Below are positions 1 through 9,069 of a stretch of DNA of 64,000 nt, one piece after another. The position numbers and the translations under genes are program-made. Numbering within the stretch: the first letter of the stretch is position 1; every line of letters starts with the position of its first letter. The notes under the pieces are model-generated. The model was not told the origin of the DNA and did not search any database. It saw only the letters and a program-made list of their open reading frames with translations. This DNA is from UBA10649 sp965227045. Its GTDB lineage: Bacteria; Actinomycetota; Actinomycetes; S36-B12. The DNA lies in the NCBI GenBank assembly GCA_965227045.1, contig OZ245718.1:3224001-3288000 (forward strand), given 5' to 3'.

Positions 1-1
1 G

Positions 2-619
2 GCAACGGGTGAACGCCCCATATCGGCTGGCACGCGGCCAGCCGTCGTCGTAGTTGACATGACTCGCGCCTTTGTGGATTCCGCATACCCCACTGGATGG
101 AGCCCCACGGGAAAGCCAGCCGCGACTAATACTGCGCTTCTGCTCGCATGGGCTCGGATGGCCCGGCTGCCGATCTTCTTTACTCACGGCTATCCGAGGC
201 CGGGCGCTACAGAGATCGAGCTGGGACGTGCTGCGAAGGGGCATCCCGGAGGGATCGCGCTTCCGGAAGGCACGCCTCCGGGTGACGTCATCGTCGACGA
301 GTTGACACCTCACGAAGGGGAGGTCGTCATAGATAAGGGGACTAAACCGAGCGCCTTCTTCGGCACACCGCTCGCGTCGTACCTAATCAATTGCGGTTCG
401 GACACGGTGATCGTCTGCGGCATGACGACCAGCGGCTGCGTACGGGCAACGGTTCTCGATGCCTACCAATTCAATTTCAGCGTCATGGTTCCTTTCGAAT
501 GTTGTGGCGACCGTAGCCAGACCTCACACAAGGTAAGTCTGTTCGACATGCATATGAAGTACGCGGATGTGGTCAACCTTGCAACTGTTCAGAGTTATAT
601 CCAGACGCTTCCCCGGTGA
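2..619 (+). CDS. Isochorismatase-family cysteine hydrolase (5' partial)
   Basis: The first ATG is at 59, but the reading frame stays open to the window edge, and the codons just before that ATG encode AVVVVDMTRAF, the conserved first strand of isochorismatase-like hydrolases. The gene therefore starts outside the window. The family triad is visible: Asp in VVVVDM, Lys in VIDKGTKPSAFFG, and the nucleophilic Cys in CGMTTSGCVRA. The family hydrolyses amides such as N-carbamoylsarcosine, nicotinamide and ureido acids; the N-carbamoylsarcosine-amidase-like branch is plausible because amidases and hydantoinase-type genes occur elsewhere in the window. The substrate cannot be read from sequence. About 80 bp separate it from the next gene on the same strand. 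Confidence 0.85.
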   Translation, partial: ATGERPISAGTRPAVVVVDMTRAFVDSAYPTGWSPTGKPAATNTALLLAWARMARLPIFFTHGYPRPGATEIELGRAAKGHPGGIALPEGTPPGDVIVDELTPHEGEVVIDKGTKPSAFFGTPLASYLINCGSDTVIVCGMTTSGCVRATVLDAYQFNFSVMVPFECCGDRSQTSHKVSLFDMHMKYADVVNLATVQSYIQTLPR

Positions 620-698
620 GCGGAACCCAGTCGCCTTGATCAGGGTTTGCATACGCCAGGAGAACCGATAGCGGCTTTAGAGCCAGAAGGAGTCGGCG

Positions 699-1232
699 TT
701 GAGCGAAGACATTCCTGGCTTAGAGATGACGCTTGAGGAGATTGGCCGATTTCTTGGGGATCCGTCCAGACTCGCCTCCGTAGCTTCGCTGCGTCGTGAC
801 GGCTCTCCCGTCATCACCGGGGTTGGCTTTGACTGGGATGGCGAGGCCATGTACTTCTCCCTACGCAGCACTCGACTTCTCAACAAACGGCTGGCGCGTG
901 ACAATCGGGTCGCGATCTATGTCTTCAACACGAGTTACCCGGTCGCTTGGGTGCATATGGCGGGTCACGCGGAAATAGTTGCCGACCCTGATTTCGAGCG
1001 AGCACTCTCGATCATGCACAAGAGTCTCGGTCCGAACTCGGAGACACTTGTGCTGAGCAATCTGGACCTAGACGAGTTCGACAGGAACTACGTCTCAGTC
1101 GGCCGAACGCTGTACCGAGTACGGCCCGAGCGGATACTCAGCGAAGATCTCGGCAAGCTCGAACTCGCCGACCATGCGCGTCTCGGCGGGGGAACGAAGG
1201 ATGCCGGCGCGCGTCGAGAGGGGGATACATGA
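699..1232 (+). CDS. PPOX-type flavin split-barrel protein (F420/FMN family)
   Basis: 177 aa. The chosen start is TTG at 699, preceded by an AGAAGGAG ribosome site. The pattern 'LASVASLRRDGSPVITGVGFDWDGEAMYFSL' (read in parts: LRRDGSPVITGV then GEAMYFSL) followed by 'NKRLARDNRVAIYVF' is typical of pyridoxamine-5'-phosphate-oxidase-like split barrels that bind F420 or FMN. In actinobacteria such proteins reduce enones or bind cofactor in catabolic clusters. The C-terminal 30 residues are polar and probably disordered. The stop overlaps the next start (ATGA), so it is translationally coupled to the SDR. A second PPOX-like gene lies at 56667. Family call good, reaction unknown. Confidence 0.8.
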   Translation: MSEDIPGLEMTLEEIGRFLGDPSRLASVASLRRDGSPVITGVGFDWDGEAMYFSLRSTRLLNKRLARDNRVAIYVFNTSYPVAWVHMAGHAEIVADPDFERALSIMHKSLGPNSETLVLSNLDLDEFDRNYVSVGRTLYRVRPERILSEDLGKLELADHARLGGGTKDAGARREGDT

Positions 1233-1972
1233 GTGACTCGAAGGTCGTACTGATCACCGGAGCCGCTCGAGGCCTCGGCAAGGCGACTGCGGAGCGGTTC
1301 GCGGAGGCTGGCTACAGGGTCGTCGTTTCGGACGTCGACCGAATCGAGGCTGAAGAGGCGGCGAGAGATATCGGAGGCGATGCCTTCGGATGGGAACTGG
1401 ATGTTCGTAGTCCAAAGCAAGTCGAAGCGGTACTCGCTCGAGTGGCGTCGGACTTAGGCCGACTTGATGTACTCGTGAACAATGCGGGCCTGTGTCCTCC
1501 AAAGCCTACTCACCTGGTCAGTGAGGAGGAGTGGACGAACATCGTTGATATTTGCCTAGGCGGTACCTTTCGATGCTCAAAGTTTGCGTATCCGCTCCTC
1601 GCCGCCAGCCGTGGTTCGGTGGTCAACATGTCATCTGGCGCCGGCCTGTTCGGTCACGGGAACCGCGCGCCTTATGCGTCGGCAAAGGCTGGAATCTTGG
1701 GTCTGACACGAGACTTGGCGGTGGAGTGGGCGAAGGACGGAATCCGAGTCAACGCGATCGCTCCAGGTGTATTTCTGACCCGAATTGTGCGACGCAACAT
1801 TGAGACCAAGCAGTATGACCCGGCCCGCATGCATGCAGGGATTCCGATGGGCCGGTTCGGTGAGGAGTCGGAACTAGCGGAGACCGTTTTCTTCCTCGCC
1901 GAGACCGCCACATACTTCACAGGGCAAACGCTCTCCTGCGACGGAGGACTCTCCATAGGGCCGCACTGGTGA
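1229..1972 (+). CDS. Short-chain dehydrogenase/reductase (SDR), copy 1 of 3
   Basis: 247 aa, classical SDR length. Motifs: TGAARGLG nucleotide-binding loop at about residue 10, NNAG at 84-87, and catalytic Ser136-Tyr149-x3-Lys153 (YASAK). It is one of three close paralogues (also 5342 and 24711) that share the SKFAYPLL, LAVEWAKDGIRVNAI and GLSIGPHW blocks, including the same C-terminal end. NAD(P)-dependent oxidation of a hydroxyl or hydroxyacyl-CoA group is likely. It overlaps the upstream PPOX gene by 4 bp. Unlike the other two copies, it has no palindromic operator immediately upstream and depends on the operon promoter. Confidence 0.92.
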   Translation: MSDSKVVLITGAARGLGKATAERFAEAGYRVVVSDVDRIEAEEAARDIGGDAFGWELDVRSPKQVEAVLARVASDLGRLDVLVNNAGLCPPKPTHLVSEEEWTNIVDICLGGTFRCSKFAYPLLAASRGSVVNMSSGAGLFGHGNRAPYASAKAGILGLTRDLAVEWAKDGIRVNAIAPGVFLTRIVRRNIETKQYDPARMHAGIPMGRFGEESELAETVFFLAETATYFTGQTLSCDGGLSIGPHW

Positions 1973-2095
1973 TACGCACACCTGTCAAGCGTCCCACTTG
2001 CGGGCAAAATGGACACCAATCCAAGGCTGGCAGGGAGCCAGCAACAGCCAAGGTCGGGAGCCGCTCGGGTGGGCCAAGATGAGGGAGATGCCACG

Positions 2096-2941
2096 ATGGG
2101 CGGCGCATACGAATCTCTCTCGACCACGCCAGCCCGACTCTTCATGAAGAGCTCAGAGACGGGTCCGGTGCGCACCGAGATTCGCGGTGGCATCGGTGTC
2201 GTCACCCTCGCCAATCCCCGACGACTGAATGCGATGGGCGTCGATTCCGTCAAGGCTCTTCGGCTTGCGTTCGCATCGATGGGAAACGAGCCCGCCGTAA
2301 ACGTGGTTGTCTTTCACGGAGAGGGAAGAGCATTCTGTGCAGGATTGGACTTACAGGCAGGTCTCAGGGACGCGCGATTTGCCGATCCCGTCGAAGCGGC
2401 CAACTCCGCGATGCGAGAGTGGGTGGACCTGGTCTGGACAATTCGATCAATTCCGCAGCCGGTAGTCGCCGCTATCCATGGGCACGCTGTTGGTGCCGGA
2501 TTCGCACTCGCAGTCGCATCGGACGTGCGCTTCGTTTCATCCGATGCGGTGTTCTCTGCTCCCTTCCTTCGGATCGGCATGACGGTGGGGGACGTAGGGC
2601 TTTCCTGGTTTCTGTCCCGGATTGTCGGTGCTGGTCGTGCTGCGGCGCTCTTCTATTCCGCTGGGCGATGGACTGCGAGTCATGCTGTCGAGATCGGTCT
2701 CGCTTCCAAGGAGAGCGAGGATCCACTGGCGGACGCTATGGAGTTTGCGGATCGACTTGCGGCTTTCCCACCCTATGGAGTCCGGGAGAGCAAGCGGTTG
2801 CTTGATGCGGGTGCCGCGACGAGCCTGCGAGATCACCTCGACAGCGAAGCGCGTGCGCAAGTCATCGGTAGCCTCACGGAGAGGGCGCGGGCAGCAATGG
2901 CCGATGTGCTGAAACCGCAGGCACCGACCAACGATGCCTAG
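2096..2941 (+). CDS. Enoyl-CoA hydratase/isomerase family protein
   Basis: Crotonase fold. Evident blocks are the oxyanion-hole segment FHGEGRAFCAGLDL, AAIHGHAVGAGFALAVASDVRF and the downstream FLRIGMTVGDVGLSW. The frame is open from 2009, but the ATG at 2096 follows a GGGAG ribosome site and gives the usual length (281 aa), so I prefer it; ATG 2144 is also possible. The position equivalent to the second catalytic Glu of classical enoyl-CoA hydratases appears to be replaced in the MTVGDVGLS segment, so isomerase, hydrolase or other crotonase chemistry is open. It follows the SDR by about 120 bp on the same strand and fits a beta-oxidation step. Confidence 0.85.
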   Translation: MGGAYESLSTTPARLFMKSSETGPVRTEIRGGIGVVTLANPRRLNAMGVDSVKALRLAFASMGNEPAVNVVVFHGEGRAFCAGLDLQAGLRDARFADPVEAANSAMREWVDLVWTIRSIPQPVVAAIHGHAVGAGFALAVASDVRFVSSDAVFSAPFLRIGMTVGDVGLSWFLSRIVGAGRAAALFYSAGRWTASHAVEIGLASKESEDPLADAMEFADRLAAFPPYGVRESKRLLDAGAATSLRDHLDSEARAQVIGSLTERARAAMADVLKPQAPTNDA

Positions 2942-3090
2942 GACATCGCTGGCACTAGTCGAGACATAGGCTTTTGAACTGCCGGCACACTGTCCCGTCT
3001 CGCGAATGATTGGCGTCGCGAACTCATCAACCGGTAGCCTCCGACCAACCGAGGCGGGCCAGCAACAACGTTGATCCTGCGGGCTCCAGG

Positions 3091-3813
3091 CTAGGGAGTG
3101 ATCCTCGCGGCAAGCATTGATCTGACGGTCTCGACGTTGCCAGTGACTCTCAGCGAGTCAGCAGATTCTCGCTTCCATAACGCGAGAAGGACATCGACCG
3201 CGGACCCTTCCAGAGTCGCGTCGATCGCTACCGACGGACCTCCCAAGCCGTCGCCCGCAATCTCGAGTTTCATATCGGGCCGTTCGGTAAGAACAATCCG
3301 CACTCCGGGGATCTGAGCCTGGATTGCGCCGTCGCGCACGTGTCGTGCGTAGAAGAGCTCGATCGTCTCCTCGACACCATCCGCAGCCAGGGTTGCGTCC
3401 ATCGTCCCCGGCGAGCCGATCGCGCGGCTTGCGTCACGTAGATGCATCGCCATCTCGTGAGCCTGGCGACGCGACCAGAACAACGCGTGACGTGGTCGCG
3501 GCCAGGGGGCCCACGTCGGGGATTCCGGAGGCTTCGAGCGGAGTTGCGTAATCAACTCGACAACACCGGACTCGAACCAACCAGCGACGTCGTCTGGGTC
3601 CGCCGGACGCGGGGGGAAGTCGCACGCCTGTCCCGACCTAACGATCTTGGTAGCCCACCGATGAACAGTCCCGAGATGGACACCGAGGTCAAGAAGCGTC
3701 CAGCCCGGACAGTCAGGCACCTCAGTTGACCGAGGCGAACTACGCAGAATCTCGGCGAAGGCGACCGCGTTCGACTCTGTCGAGAGGATGTATTCGGATG
3801 CCTTGAGGGGCAC
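3091..3813 (-). CDS. Maleylpyruvate isomerase (MDMPI)-family, mycothiol-dependent type protein
   Basis: 240 aa. The N-terminal half has the DinB-like four-helix signature of actinobacterial MDMPI proteins: CPGWTLLDLGVHLGTVHRW near residues 34-52, then FWSRRQAHEMAMHLRDA with the HE...H metal-ligand pattern. The C-terminal part resembles the MDMPI C-terminal domain. Family members use mycothiol, which supports an actinobacterial host. Characterised relatives isomerise maleylpyruvate, but most are uncharacterised, so the substrate is open. It starts three bases after the thiolase stop on the same strand and is probably co-transcribed from the promoter near 5000. Confidence 0.8.
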   Translation of the reverse strand: MPLKASEYILSTESNAVAFAEILRSSPRSTEVPDCPGWTLLDLGVHLGTVHRWATKIVRSGQACDFPPRPADPDDVAGWFESGVVELITQLRSKPPESPTWAPWPRPRHALFWSRRQAHEMAMHLRDASRAIGSPGTMDATLAADGVEETIELFYARHVRDGAIQAQIPGVRIVLTERPDMKLEIAGDGLGGPSVAIDATLEGSAVDVLLALWKRESADSLRVTGNVETVRSMLAARITP

Positions 3814-3816
3814 GCG

Positions 3817-4977
3817 TTAGAGCCGTTCGATGATGGTTGCATTGGCTTGACCGCCGCCTTCGCACATCGCCTGTAGGCCGTATCGTCCGCCGGTGCGTTC
3901 GAGCTCGCCCAAGAGAGTCGTCATCAGACGCGCGCCACTGGCTCCGAGAGGATGACCCAATGCGATCGCGCCCCCGAGGACGTTCGTACGCTCGGGGTCG
4001 GCGCCCACCTCGTGCATTGTCGCCATGGGAATAGAGGCGAACGCCTCGTGGAACTCGAAGCGGTCGATGTCGTCCACACTTAACCCGGAGCGCCGAAGGG
4101 CGCGCTTGGTAGCAGGGATCGGGGCGGTCAGGATCATCATGGGGTCATCGCCTATGACTGTCATCTGATGGATCCGCGCTCGGGGCGTTAGCCCGTGCTG
4201 CTTGATCCCAGCCTCGCTGGCGATCAGCAGCGCCGACGCGCCGTCGGATGTCTGCGAGGAGGTTGCCGCGGTGATCCGTCCTCCCTCGCGGAGGGGCTGC
4301 AGGGAGGCAATCTTGCTTCGGTCTACTGGGCGAGGGCCTTCGTCGCTGTTAACACCCTCGAGGGGCAAGATCTCTTCATCGAAGGCGCCAGCTGCCTGCG
4401 CGGCCAGAGCGCGCTCGTGAGAGCGAGCGGCGTACTCATCGAGTTCCTCGCGGGTGAATCCCCATTGTTCGGCGATCATGTCGGCGGCGTGGAACTGCGA
4501 AAGAAGGGTCGTCCCGTAGCGCTTGGCCCATCCGGTGGAAGTGGTGAAGGGGTCGTCGTAACCGAATTGGGCGCCCAGAATCGCGGCTGATGTCAGGGGG
4601 ATGATCGACATCGACTGCACACCACCGGCGATGACGAGGTCCTGAGTGCCCGACATGACCGCCTGCGCCGCGAAGTGCACTGCTTGCTGGCTTGCCCCGC
4701 ACTGCCTGTCCACCGTCATCCCGGGGACCGACTCGGGCAGCCCCGCGGCCAGCCAGCAAGTCCTCCCCATTGCGCCGTACTGCGGCCCGATCTGGTCTAG
4801 GCATCCAAAGATGACGTCGTCGACGGCCGCTGGATCGATACCCGTTCGGTCAACCAGGCCGTTAAGAACGTGCGCACCCAGGTCGGCAGGGTGTACGTGC
4901 GCAAGCCCACCCTTTCGCCGACCCACCGGCGTACGCACTGCATCGACGATAAAGGCCTCAGCCACCAGAACCCCCAA
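3817..4977 (-). CDS. Thiolase (acetyl-CoA C-acyltransferase)
   Basis: 386 aa, full thiolase length. Nucleophilic Cys93 is in VDRQCGASQQA, the His box is FEFHEAFASI, the GHPLGASGARL loop is intact, and the C-terminal catalytic Cys lies in CEGGGQANA. All residues for degradative CoA-dependent thiolysis are therefore present. Steroid and fatty-acid thiolases of the FadA group look like this; the substrate is not determined. It is the first gene of a two-gene minus operon with the MDMPI gene. A TAGGAC-type operator lies 20 bp upstream of its start at 4998-5013. Confidence 0.93.
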   Translation of the reverse strand: MGVLVAEAFIVDAVRTPVGRRKGGLAHVHPADLGAHVLNGLVDRTGIDPAAVDDVIFGCLDQIGPQYGAMGRTCWLAAGLPESVPGMTVDRQCGASQQAVHFAAQAVMSGTQDLVIAGGVQSMSIIPLTSAAILGAQFGYDDPFTTSTGWAKRYGTTLLSQFHAADMIAEQWGFTREELDEYAARSHERALAAQAAGAFDEEILPLEGVNSDEGPRPVDRSKIASLQPLREGGRITAATSSQTSDGASALLIASEAGIKQHGLTPRARIHQMTVIGDDPMMILTAPIPATKRALRRSGLSVDDIDRFEFHEAFASIPMATMHEVGADPERTNVLGGAIALGHPLGASGARLMTTLLGELERTGGRYGLQAMCEGGGQANATIIERL

Positions 4978-4997
4978 AGTAAGAATCGAGTAGAGCC

Positions 4998-5013
4998 TAG
5001 GACAGGTGACCTA
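4998..5013. promoter_or_regulatory. Palindromic operator TAGGAC-aggt-GACCTA
   Basis: 11 of 12 bases match the window-wide consensus TAGGAC-N4-GTCCTA. It is 20 bp upstream of the minus-strand thiolase start, a position where bound protein would block transcription. Confidence 0.75.
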
Positions 5014-5230
5014 ACTCTACCAGTGCGGCCGCACTGGCGCTAGGCGCTGCGGGGGTTGACGATTGCCGTGTGAGCCGCCGCAGGGACCGTGGCCCATTCT
5101 CCGCGCGGAGCTTGCGGTCGACTCGTCAGGATGCGCCCGTCGAACCCACTCGGCTGGACTGCATGAGGGCGCAACATCTGCCATCGAGATTCTCAATGGT
5201 GCATCTTCCTAGAGCAGGTCCATAGTAGTT

Positions 5231-5246
5231 TAGGACGCACGTACTG
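5231..5246. promoter_or_regulatory. Palindromic operator TAGGAC-gcac-GTACTG
   Basis: Left half perfect, right half 4 of 6. It lies about 95 bp upstream of SDR copy 2 and sits in an AGTAGTTTAGGACG context also found upstream of SDR copy 3 (24650), so the promoter region itself was duplicated with the gene. Confidence 0.65.
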
Positions 5247-5341
5247 GATCGAACTCAAACGTGGGCGTGGCTCTTGCCGTTGCACTGTGCCTCTCGCCCA
5301 TGAAGTTGGGTTCACTTAATAGTCGTAAAGGGAGAGACCTC

Positions 5342-6088
5342 ATGACTGAAGAGAAGAAAGTCGTCCTCATCACAGGAGCCGGTCGCGGGTTGGGCAAAGC
5401 GACAGGCGTTCGCTTCGCAGCCTCGGGCTACACGGTGGTGATCACGGACGTCGACCCGGCGTCCGCGAAGCAGGCAGCCGAAGACATTGGGAATGGCGCT
5501 GTCGGTTGGGAACTTGACGTGCGCAACCCCGAACAGGTTGAGGAAGTGTTTCGCCGGGTCGCCTCAGAACTCGGGCGATTGGACGTCCTCGTCAACAATG
5601 CTGGCCTTAGCAGGCCCACACCCACACCGGAAGTGACGGAGGAAGACTGGCACAACTTGGTGGATATTTGTTTGGGTGGAACGTTCCGCTGTTCGAAGTT
5701 CGCATACCCGCTTCTCCTCAAGAGTGGAGGATCCGTCGTCAACATGTCATCGGGCGCGGGGACCATCGGTCACGGCGACCGAGCTTCCTACGCCGGCTCC
5801 AAGGCGGGTGTGATGGGCCTGACACGCGACTTGGCTGTCGAGTGGGCGAAAGACGGAATTCGAGTTAACGCGATTGCTCCTGGGGTCTTCATGACCGAGA
5901 TGGTGAGGAGGAACGCTCGAGAGGGAATATATGACCCCACCAAGATGTGCGCAGGCATCCCGATGGCGAGGTTCGGCGAAGAGTCTGAGATTGCCGACAC
6001 GGTCTTCTTCCTCGCGGAGACTGCTACGTACTTCACGGGGCAAGTTCTGCATTGCGACGGTGGCTTGTCGATCGGCCCGCATTGGTAA
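5342..6088 (+). CDS. Short-chain dehydrogenase/reductase (SDR), copy 2 of 3
   Basis: 248 aa from ATG 5342, which follows a GGGAGAGACCTC ribosome site; the frame is open from a GTG at 5261 but that extension resembles no SDR. Motifs: TGAGRGLG, NNAG, catalytic Ser and YAGSK, C-terminal GLSIGPHW. It is very similar to the copies at 1229 and 24711, mostly differing at surface positions. The role is presumably oxidation of a secondary alcohol or 3-hydroxyacyl-CoA with NAD(P). It is monocistronic: about 140 bp follow before the convergent propionyl-CoA synthetase end. Its own operator is at 5231-5246. Confidence 0.92.
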   Translation: MTEEKKVVLITGAGRGLGKATGVRFAASGYTVVITDVDPASAKQAAEDIGNGAVGWELDVRNPEQVEEVFRRVASELGRLDVLVNNAGLSRPTPTPEVTEEDWHNLVDICLGGTFRCSKFAYPLLLKSGGSVVNMSSGAGTIGHGDRASYAGSKAGVMGLTRDLAVEWAKDGIRVNAIAPGVFMTEMVRRNAREGIYDPTKMCAGIPMARFGEESEIADTVFFLAETATYFTGQVLHCDGGLSIGPHW

Positions 6089-6224
6089 CCCGCCTGTAGG
6101 GCAGGTGGGGCGTCAGGTTGGGCGAATCGGACGTGACGCTCCACCAGTCATCTCGTGCGGCCTTCTAATCACTGGTATGTCAGATGGTCGAAGAACGCCA
6201 CATTTCGGCGATGGGATGACCTGC

Positions 6225-8102
6225 TTATGACCCGATTAGGAATGGTCTGAGATTCTCGAGAACCGAAGCGTCCTCGATCGTCGCGGGCACGGGCTCATCC
6301 CGGCCATCAGCTATAGCTCTCATGGCGCGGCGGAGGATCTTTCCGGAACGCGTCTTAGGTAGGGCTGGGACCACGGCGACGGACTTAAGCGAGGCGACAG
6401 GACCAATTCCCGCGCGTACTGCCGCGATGATCTCGTTAGCCAAGGTGTCATCGTCTACCTCCGCCCCCAGCTTGAGCACGACGAGTGCGCGTGGTACCTG
6501 GCCGCGTAGTTCGTCTTGAACACCGAGCACTGCGCATTCCGCGACTGCGGGGTGAGATGAGACGATTGCCTCCATCGCTCCCGTAGATAGCCGATGTCCG
6601 GCAACGTTGATGACGTCGTCGGTACGTCCCATGACGAATAGATAGCCGTCCTCGTCTACGTAGCCACCATCGCCGGTTGTGTAGAAACCTGGAACCGCAG
6701 AGAGGTACTCCTCCACGTAGCGCGCATCGTCGTGCCACAAGGTAGGAAGCGTTCCTGGGGGCATAGGGAGCTTGATGACGATTGAGCCCTCGGTGTTCGG
6801 AGGCAATTCGAGGCCTCCGTCGTCCACGATCCGTACATCGAATCCCGGCACCGGGACACTGGGTGAGCCTGCCTTAATCGGCATTGGATGGAGGCCGCGG
6901 AGGTTGGAGGAAATTGGCCAGCCCGTTTCCGTCTGCCACCAATTGTCGATAACCGGCACATGCAGGTGCCCGGTTGCCCAGTGATACGTGTCGGGGTCGA
7001 GCCGCTCTCCCGCGAGGAATAACGCTCGCATCGAGGAGATGTCGTAGTCCTTGAGGAGTCTGCCTTCCGAGTCAGCGCGCTTGATAACGCGGAGTGCAGT
7101 GGGAGACGTGAAGAGCGCGTTGACCTTATAGTCCTCGATCACTCGCCAGAATGAGCCTGCGTCGGGAGTGCCTACAGGCTTGCCCTCGTAGAGGACGGTT
7201 GCGGCGCCGCAGATCAAGGGCGCGTACACGATGTACGAGTGGCCGACCACCCATCCAATGTCCGACGCAGCCCAGAAAACATCTCGCGACGTGATGCCGT
7301 AGACGTTCCTAAGCGACCATGCCATCGCAACCGCGTGACCACCGTTGTCTCTTACGATGCCTTTCGGTCTGCCTGTGGTTCCGGAGGTGTACAAGACATA
7401 CAAGGGGTCCGTGGCTGCAACTGGAACCACCGGATGCGCTAGGGCGACCGACATCGCCTTAACCCAGTCGATATCGCGTGGGAGCATCTCGGCTCGCAAC
7501 TCGGGACGCTGCCAGACGATTGTTCGGTCGGGCTTGTGTGAAGCGAGCGAAATCGCACTATCTATCAGTGGCTTGTACTCGACGATGCGCCCTGGCTCTA
7601 CTCCGCAGGAGGCGGTGACGATCAGCTTCGGGCGTGCGTCGTCGATGCGAGACGCCAGTTCAGCGGAAGAAAAGCCGCCAAAGACGACAGAATGAACAGC
7701 GCCGAGCCGCGCGCACGCCAGCATGGCGACGATTGCTTGTGGGATCATCGGCATGTAGACGATGACTCGGTCACCCGTCGCGACGCCGTATTCGGCCAGT
7801 ACGCCCGCGAATAGGGCGACGTCTGTCAGCAGCTCTTCGTAACTGATCGTTCGCTTCCTGCCCGTTACCGCACTGTCGTAAAAGATCGCCGGCCTGCCAC
7901 CGTGGCCATTGGCAACATGACGGTCGACAGCGTTGTAGCACGTATTCAAACGCCCGTCAGGGAACCACCGATAGAGAGGCGCCGTACTTCTGTCAAGGAT
8001 CGTCGACGGAAACTCCTGCCAATCGATGAGCTTGGCCGCTTCGGCCCAGAAGAGCTCAGGAGACTCCCGAGAAATGTGCCTCGCCATCGAATAGGGGTCC
8101 AT
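6225..8102 (-). CDS. prpE: Propionyl-CoA/acetyl-CoA synthetase (PrpE-type acyl-CoA synthetase)
   Basis: 625 aa, the length of short-chain acyl-CoA synthetases. The N-terminal ACAS segment is followed by the P-loop-like YTSGTTGRPKG, the A5 motif NWWQTETGWPI, the hinge YTTGDGGYVDEDGY and a C-terminal catalytic Lys in KTRSGKILRRAM. Blocks such as NTCYNAVDRHV and AIFYDSAVTG are characteristic of propionyl-CoA synthetases rather than acetate enzymes. It would activate propionate or another short acid to its CoA ester. It follows the SDR at 8149 with a 46-bp gap and is expressed with it from the promoter near 8984. Substrate preference is inferred only. Confidence 0.85.
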   Translation of the reverse strand: MDPYSMARHISRESPELFWAEAAKLIDWQEFPSTILDRSTAPLYRWFPDGRLNTCYNAVDRHVANGHGGRPAIFYDSAVTGRKRTISYEELLTDVALFAGVLAEYGVATGDRVIVYMPMIPQAIVAMLACARLGAVHSVVFGGFSSAELASRIDDARPKLIVTASCGVEPGRIVEYKPLIDSAISLASHKPDRTIVWQRPELRAEMLPRDIDWVKAMSVALAHPVVPVAATDPLYVLYTSGTTGRPKGIVRDNGGHAVAMAWSLRNVYGITSRDVFWAASDIGWVVGHSYIVYAPLICGAATVLYEGKPVGTPDAGSFWRVIEDYKVNALFTSPTALRVIKRADSEGRLLKDYDISSMRALFLAGERLDPDTYHWATGHLHVPVIDNWWQTETGWPISSNLRGLHPMPIKAGSPSVPVPGFDVRIVDDGGLELPPNTEGSIVIKLPMPPGTLPTLWHDDARYVEEYLSAVPGFYTTGDGGYVDEDGYLFVMGRTDDVINVAGHRLSTGAMEAIVSSHPAVAECAVLGVQDELRGQVPRALVVLKLGAEVDDDTLANEIIAAVRAGIGPVASLKSVAVVPALPKTRSGKILRRAMRAIADGRDEPVPATIEDASVLENLRPFLIGS

Positions 8103-8148
8103 CGTCGCTGCCTCTCTAATTCTGTTGCTGCAGGGCCGCCGCGTGGAT

Positions 8149-8895
8149 TTATCGTGCTGCCATTCTTAGGGCGCCGTCCATCCGTACGGTCTCTCCGTTC
8201 ATGTAGTCGTGATCGAGGAGCATTAACGCGAGGCGCGCGAATTCGCTCGCCGAGCCAAAGCGCTGAGGAAACGGAACTGACTCAGCAAGTGCGTGGCGAA
8301 TCTCGCTGCCGAAGGCGTGCATCATCGGAGTCTCTACGATGCCTGGAGCAATGGTGCAAACGCGGATTCCAAAGCTAGCGAGTTCCCGTGCTGCCGGAAG
8401 GGTGATTCCGACTACAGCAGCCTTTGACGCAGCGTACGCGGCCTGACCAATCTGACCTTCGTACGCTGCTATCGAAGCCGTATTGACGATTACGCCACGG
8501 TGGCCCTCGGCATCCGCGTCTGTCATTGCCATCTGCTCCGCCGCGAGCGTCATCACCGTGAACGTGCCTACGACGTTGATCTGCAAGACTCTGGCGAAGG
8601 CTTCAATGTCGTGCCTGCCGGACCTTCCTAGTATCCGCATTGAGGGAGCAATTCCTGCGCAGTTGATCACCGAGCGAAGCGGTCCGTGAGCCGAAGCGGC
8701 GGCGATCGCTTGCTCTACTTGTGCTTCGTTAGTAACGTCCACTTCAAGGTAGGTAACGCCGTCCGTCGGTCGTTCGGGCGGGTTCAAATCGATCGCAAAA
8801 ACGCGCACGCCCTTTGCTGCGAGTGCGTCTGCAGTCGCAGCGCCCAGGCCAGACGAACCACCGGTAACCACCGCGGAGGTGTTGACGACTCTCAA
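8149..8895 (-). CDS. SDR, 3-hydroxyacyl-CoA dehydrogenase type II-like
   Basis: 248 aa. The cofactor loop is VVTGGSSGLGAAT, then INCAGIAPS, and catalytic Ser-Tyr-Lys in NTASIAAYEGQIGQAAYAASK. The sequence IAAYEGQIGQAAYAASKAAVVGITLPAARELASFGIRV (read in parts) follows the pattern of HSD17B10/3-hydroxy-2-methylbutyryl-CoA dehydrogenases, including a C-terminal NGETVRMDGALRM. Likely NAD-dependent oxidation of a 3-hydroxyacyl-CoA, possibly branched. It is the first gene of the operon with the propionyl-CoA synthetase, which fits propionyl-CoA release from methyl-branched intermediates. An operator is 89 bp upstream, shared with the divergent TetR gene. Confidence 0.88.
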   Translation of the reverse strand: MRVVNTSAVVTGGSSGLGAATADALAAKGVRVFAIDLNPPERPTDGVTYLEVDVTNEAQVEQAIAAASAHGPLRSVINCAGIAPSMRILGRSGRHDIEAFARVLQINVVGTFTVMTLAAEQMAMTDADAEGHRGVIVNTASIAAYEGQIGQAAYAASKAAVVGITLPAARELASFGIRVCTIAPGIVETPMMHAFGSEIRHALAESVPFPQRFGSASEFARLALMLLDHDYMNGETVRMDGALRMAAR

Positions 8896-8983
8896 TTCTC
8901 ATCCGTCCATAGCTCTTCGCTTGCCCAACACTTCAGAATCGCGGCCAGGCCCAAAGGATCGTCAGCATCGACGCCCCAAAAGA

Positions 8984-8999
8984 TAGTACACGCGTCCTA
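8984..8999. promoter_or_regulatory. Palindromic operator TAGTAC-acgc-GTCCTA
   Basis: 11 of 12 consensus bases. It lies between the divergent SDR (8895) and TetR (9070) genes, the standard position for autoregulation by a TetR repressor, and is the main reason to propose that TetR binds the motif. Confidence 0.8.
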
Positions 9000-9069
9000 A
9001 CGGTCTGCCGGTGCGACACGCTTCCGATCTGAGACCGCCCTAGGCGCCCTTTTTGCTACGGTATGGCCC

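Larger units (their letters stand above)
4978..5341. other. Divergent intergenic region with two operators
   Basis: 365 bp without a gene between the divergent thiolase and SDR copy 2. It holds two copies of the palindrome, one near each promoter (4998-5013 and 5231-5246). Otherwise I see only unstructured GC-rich DNA and a short TCCGCGCGGA palindrome near 5100. No ORF or RNA gene is supported. Confidence 0.7.

Noticed and set aside
5014..5230. Possible small RNA or leader gene between the thiolase and SDR copy 2
   Set aside because: Only a short TCCGCGCGGA palindrome is seen; no promoter-terminator pair or start with ribosome site supports it.
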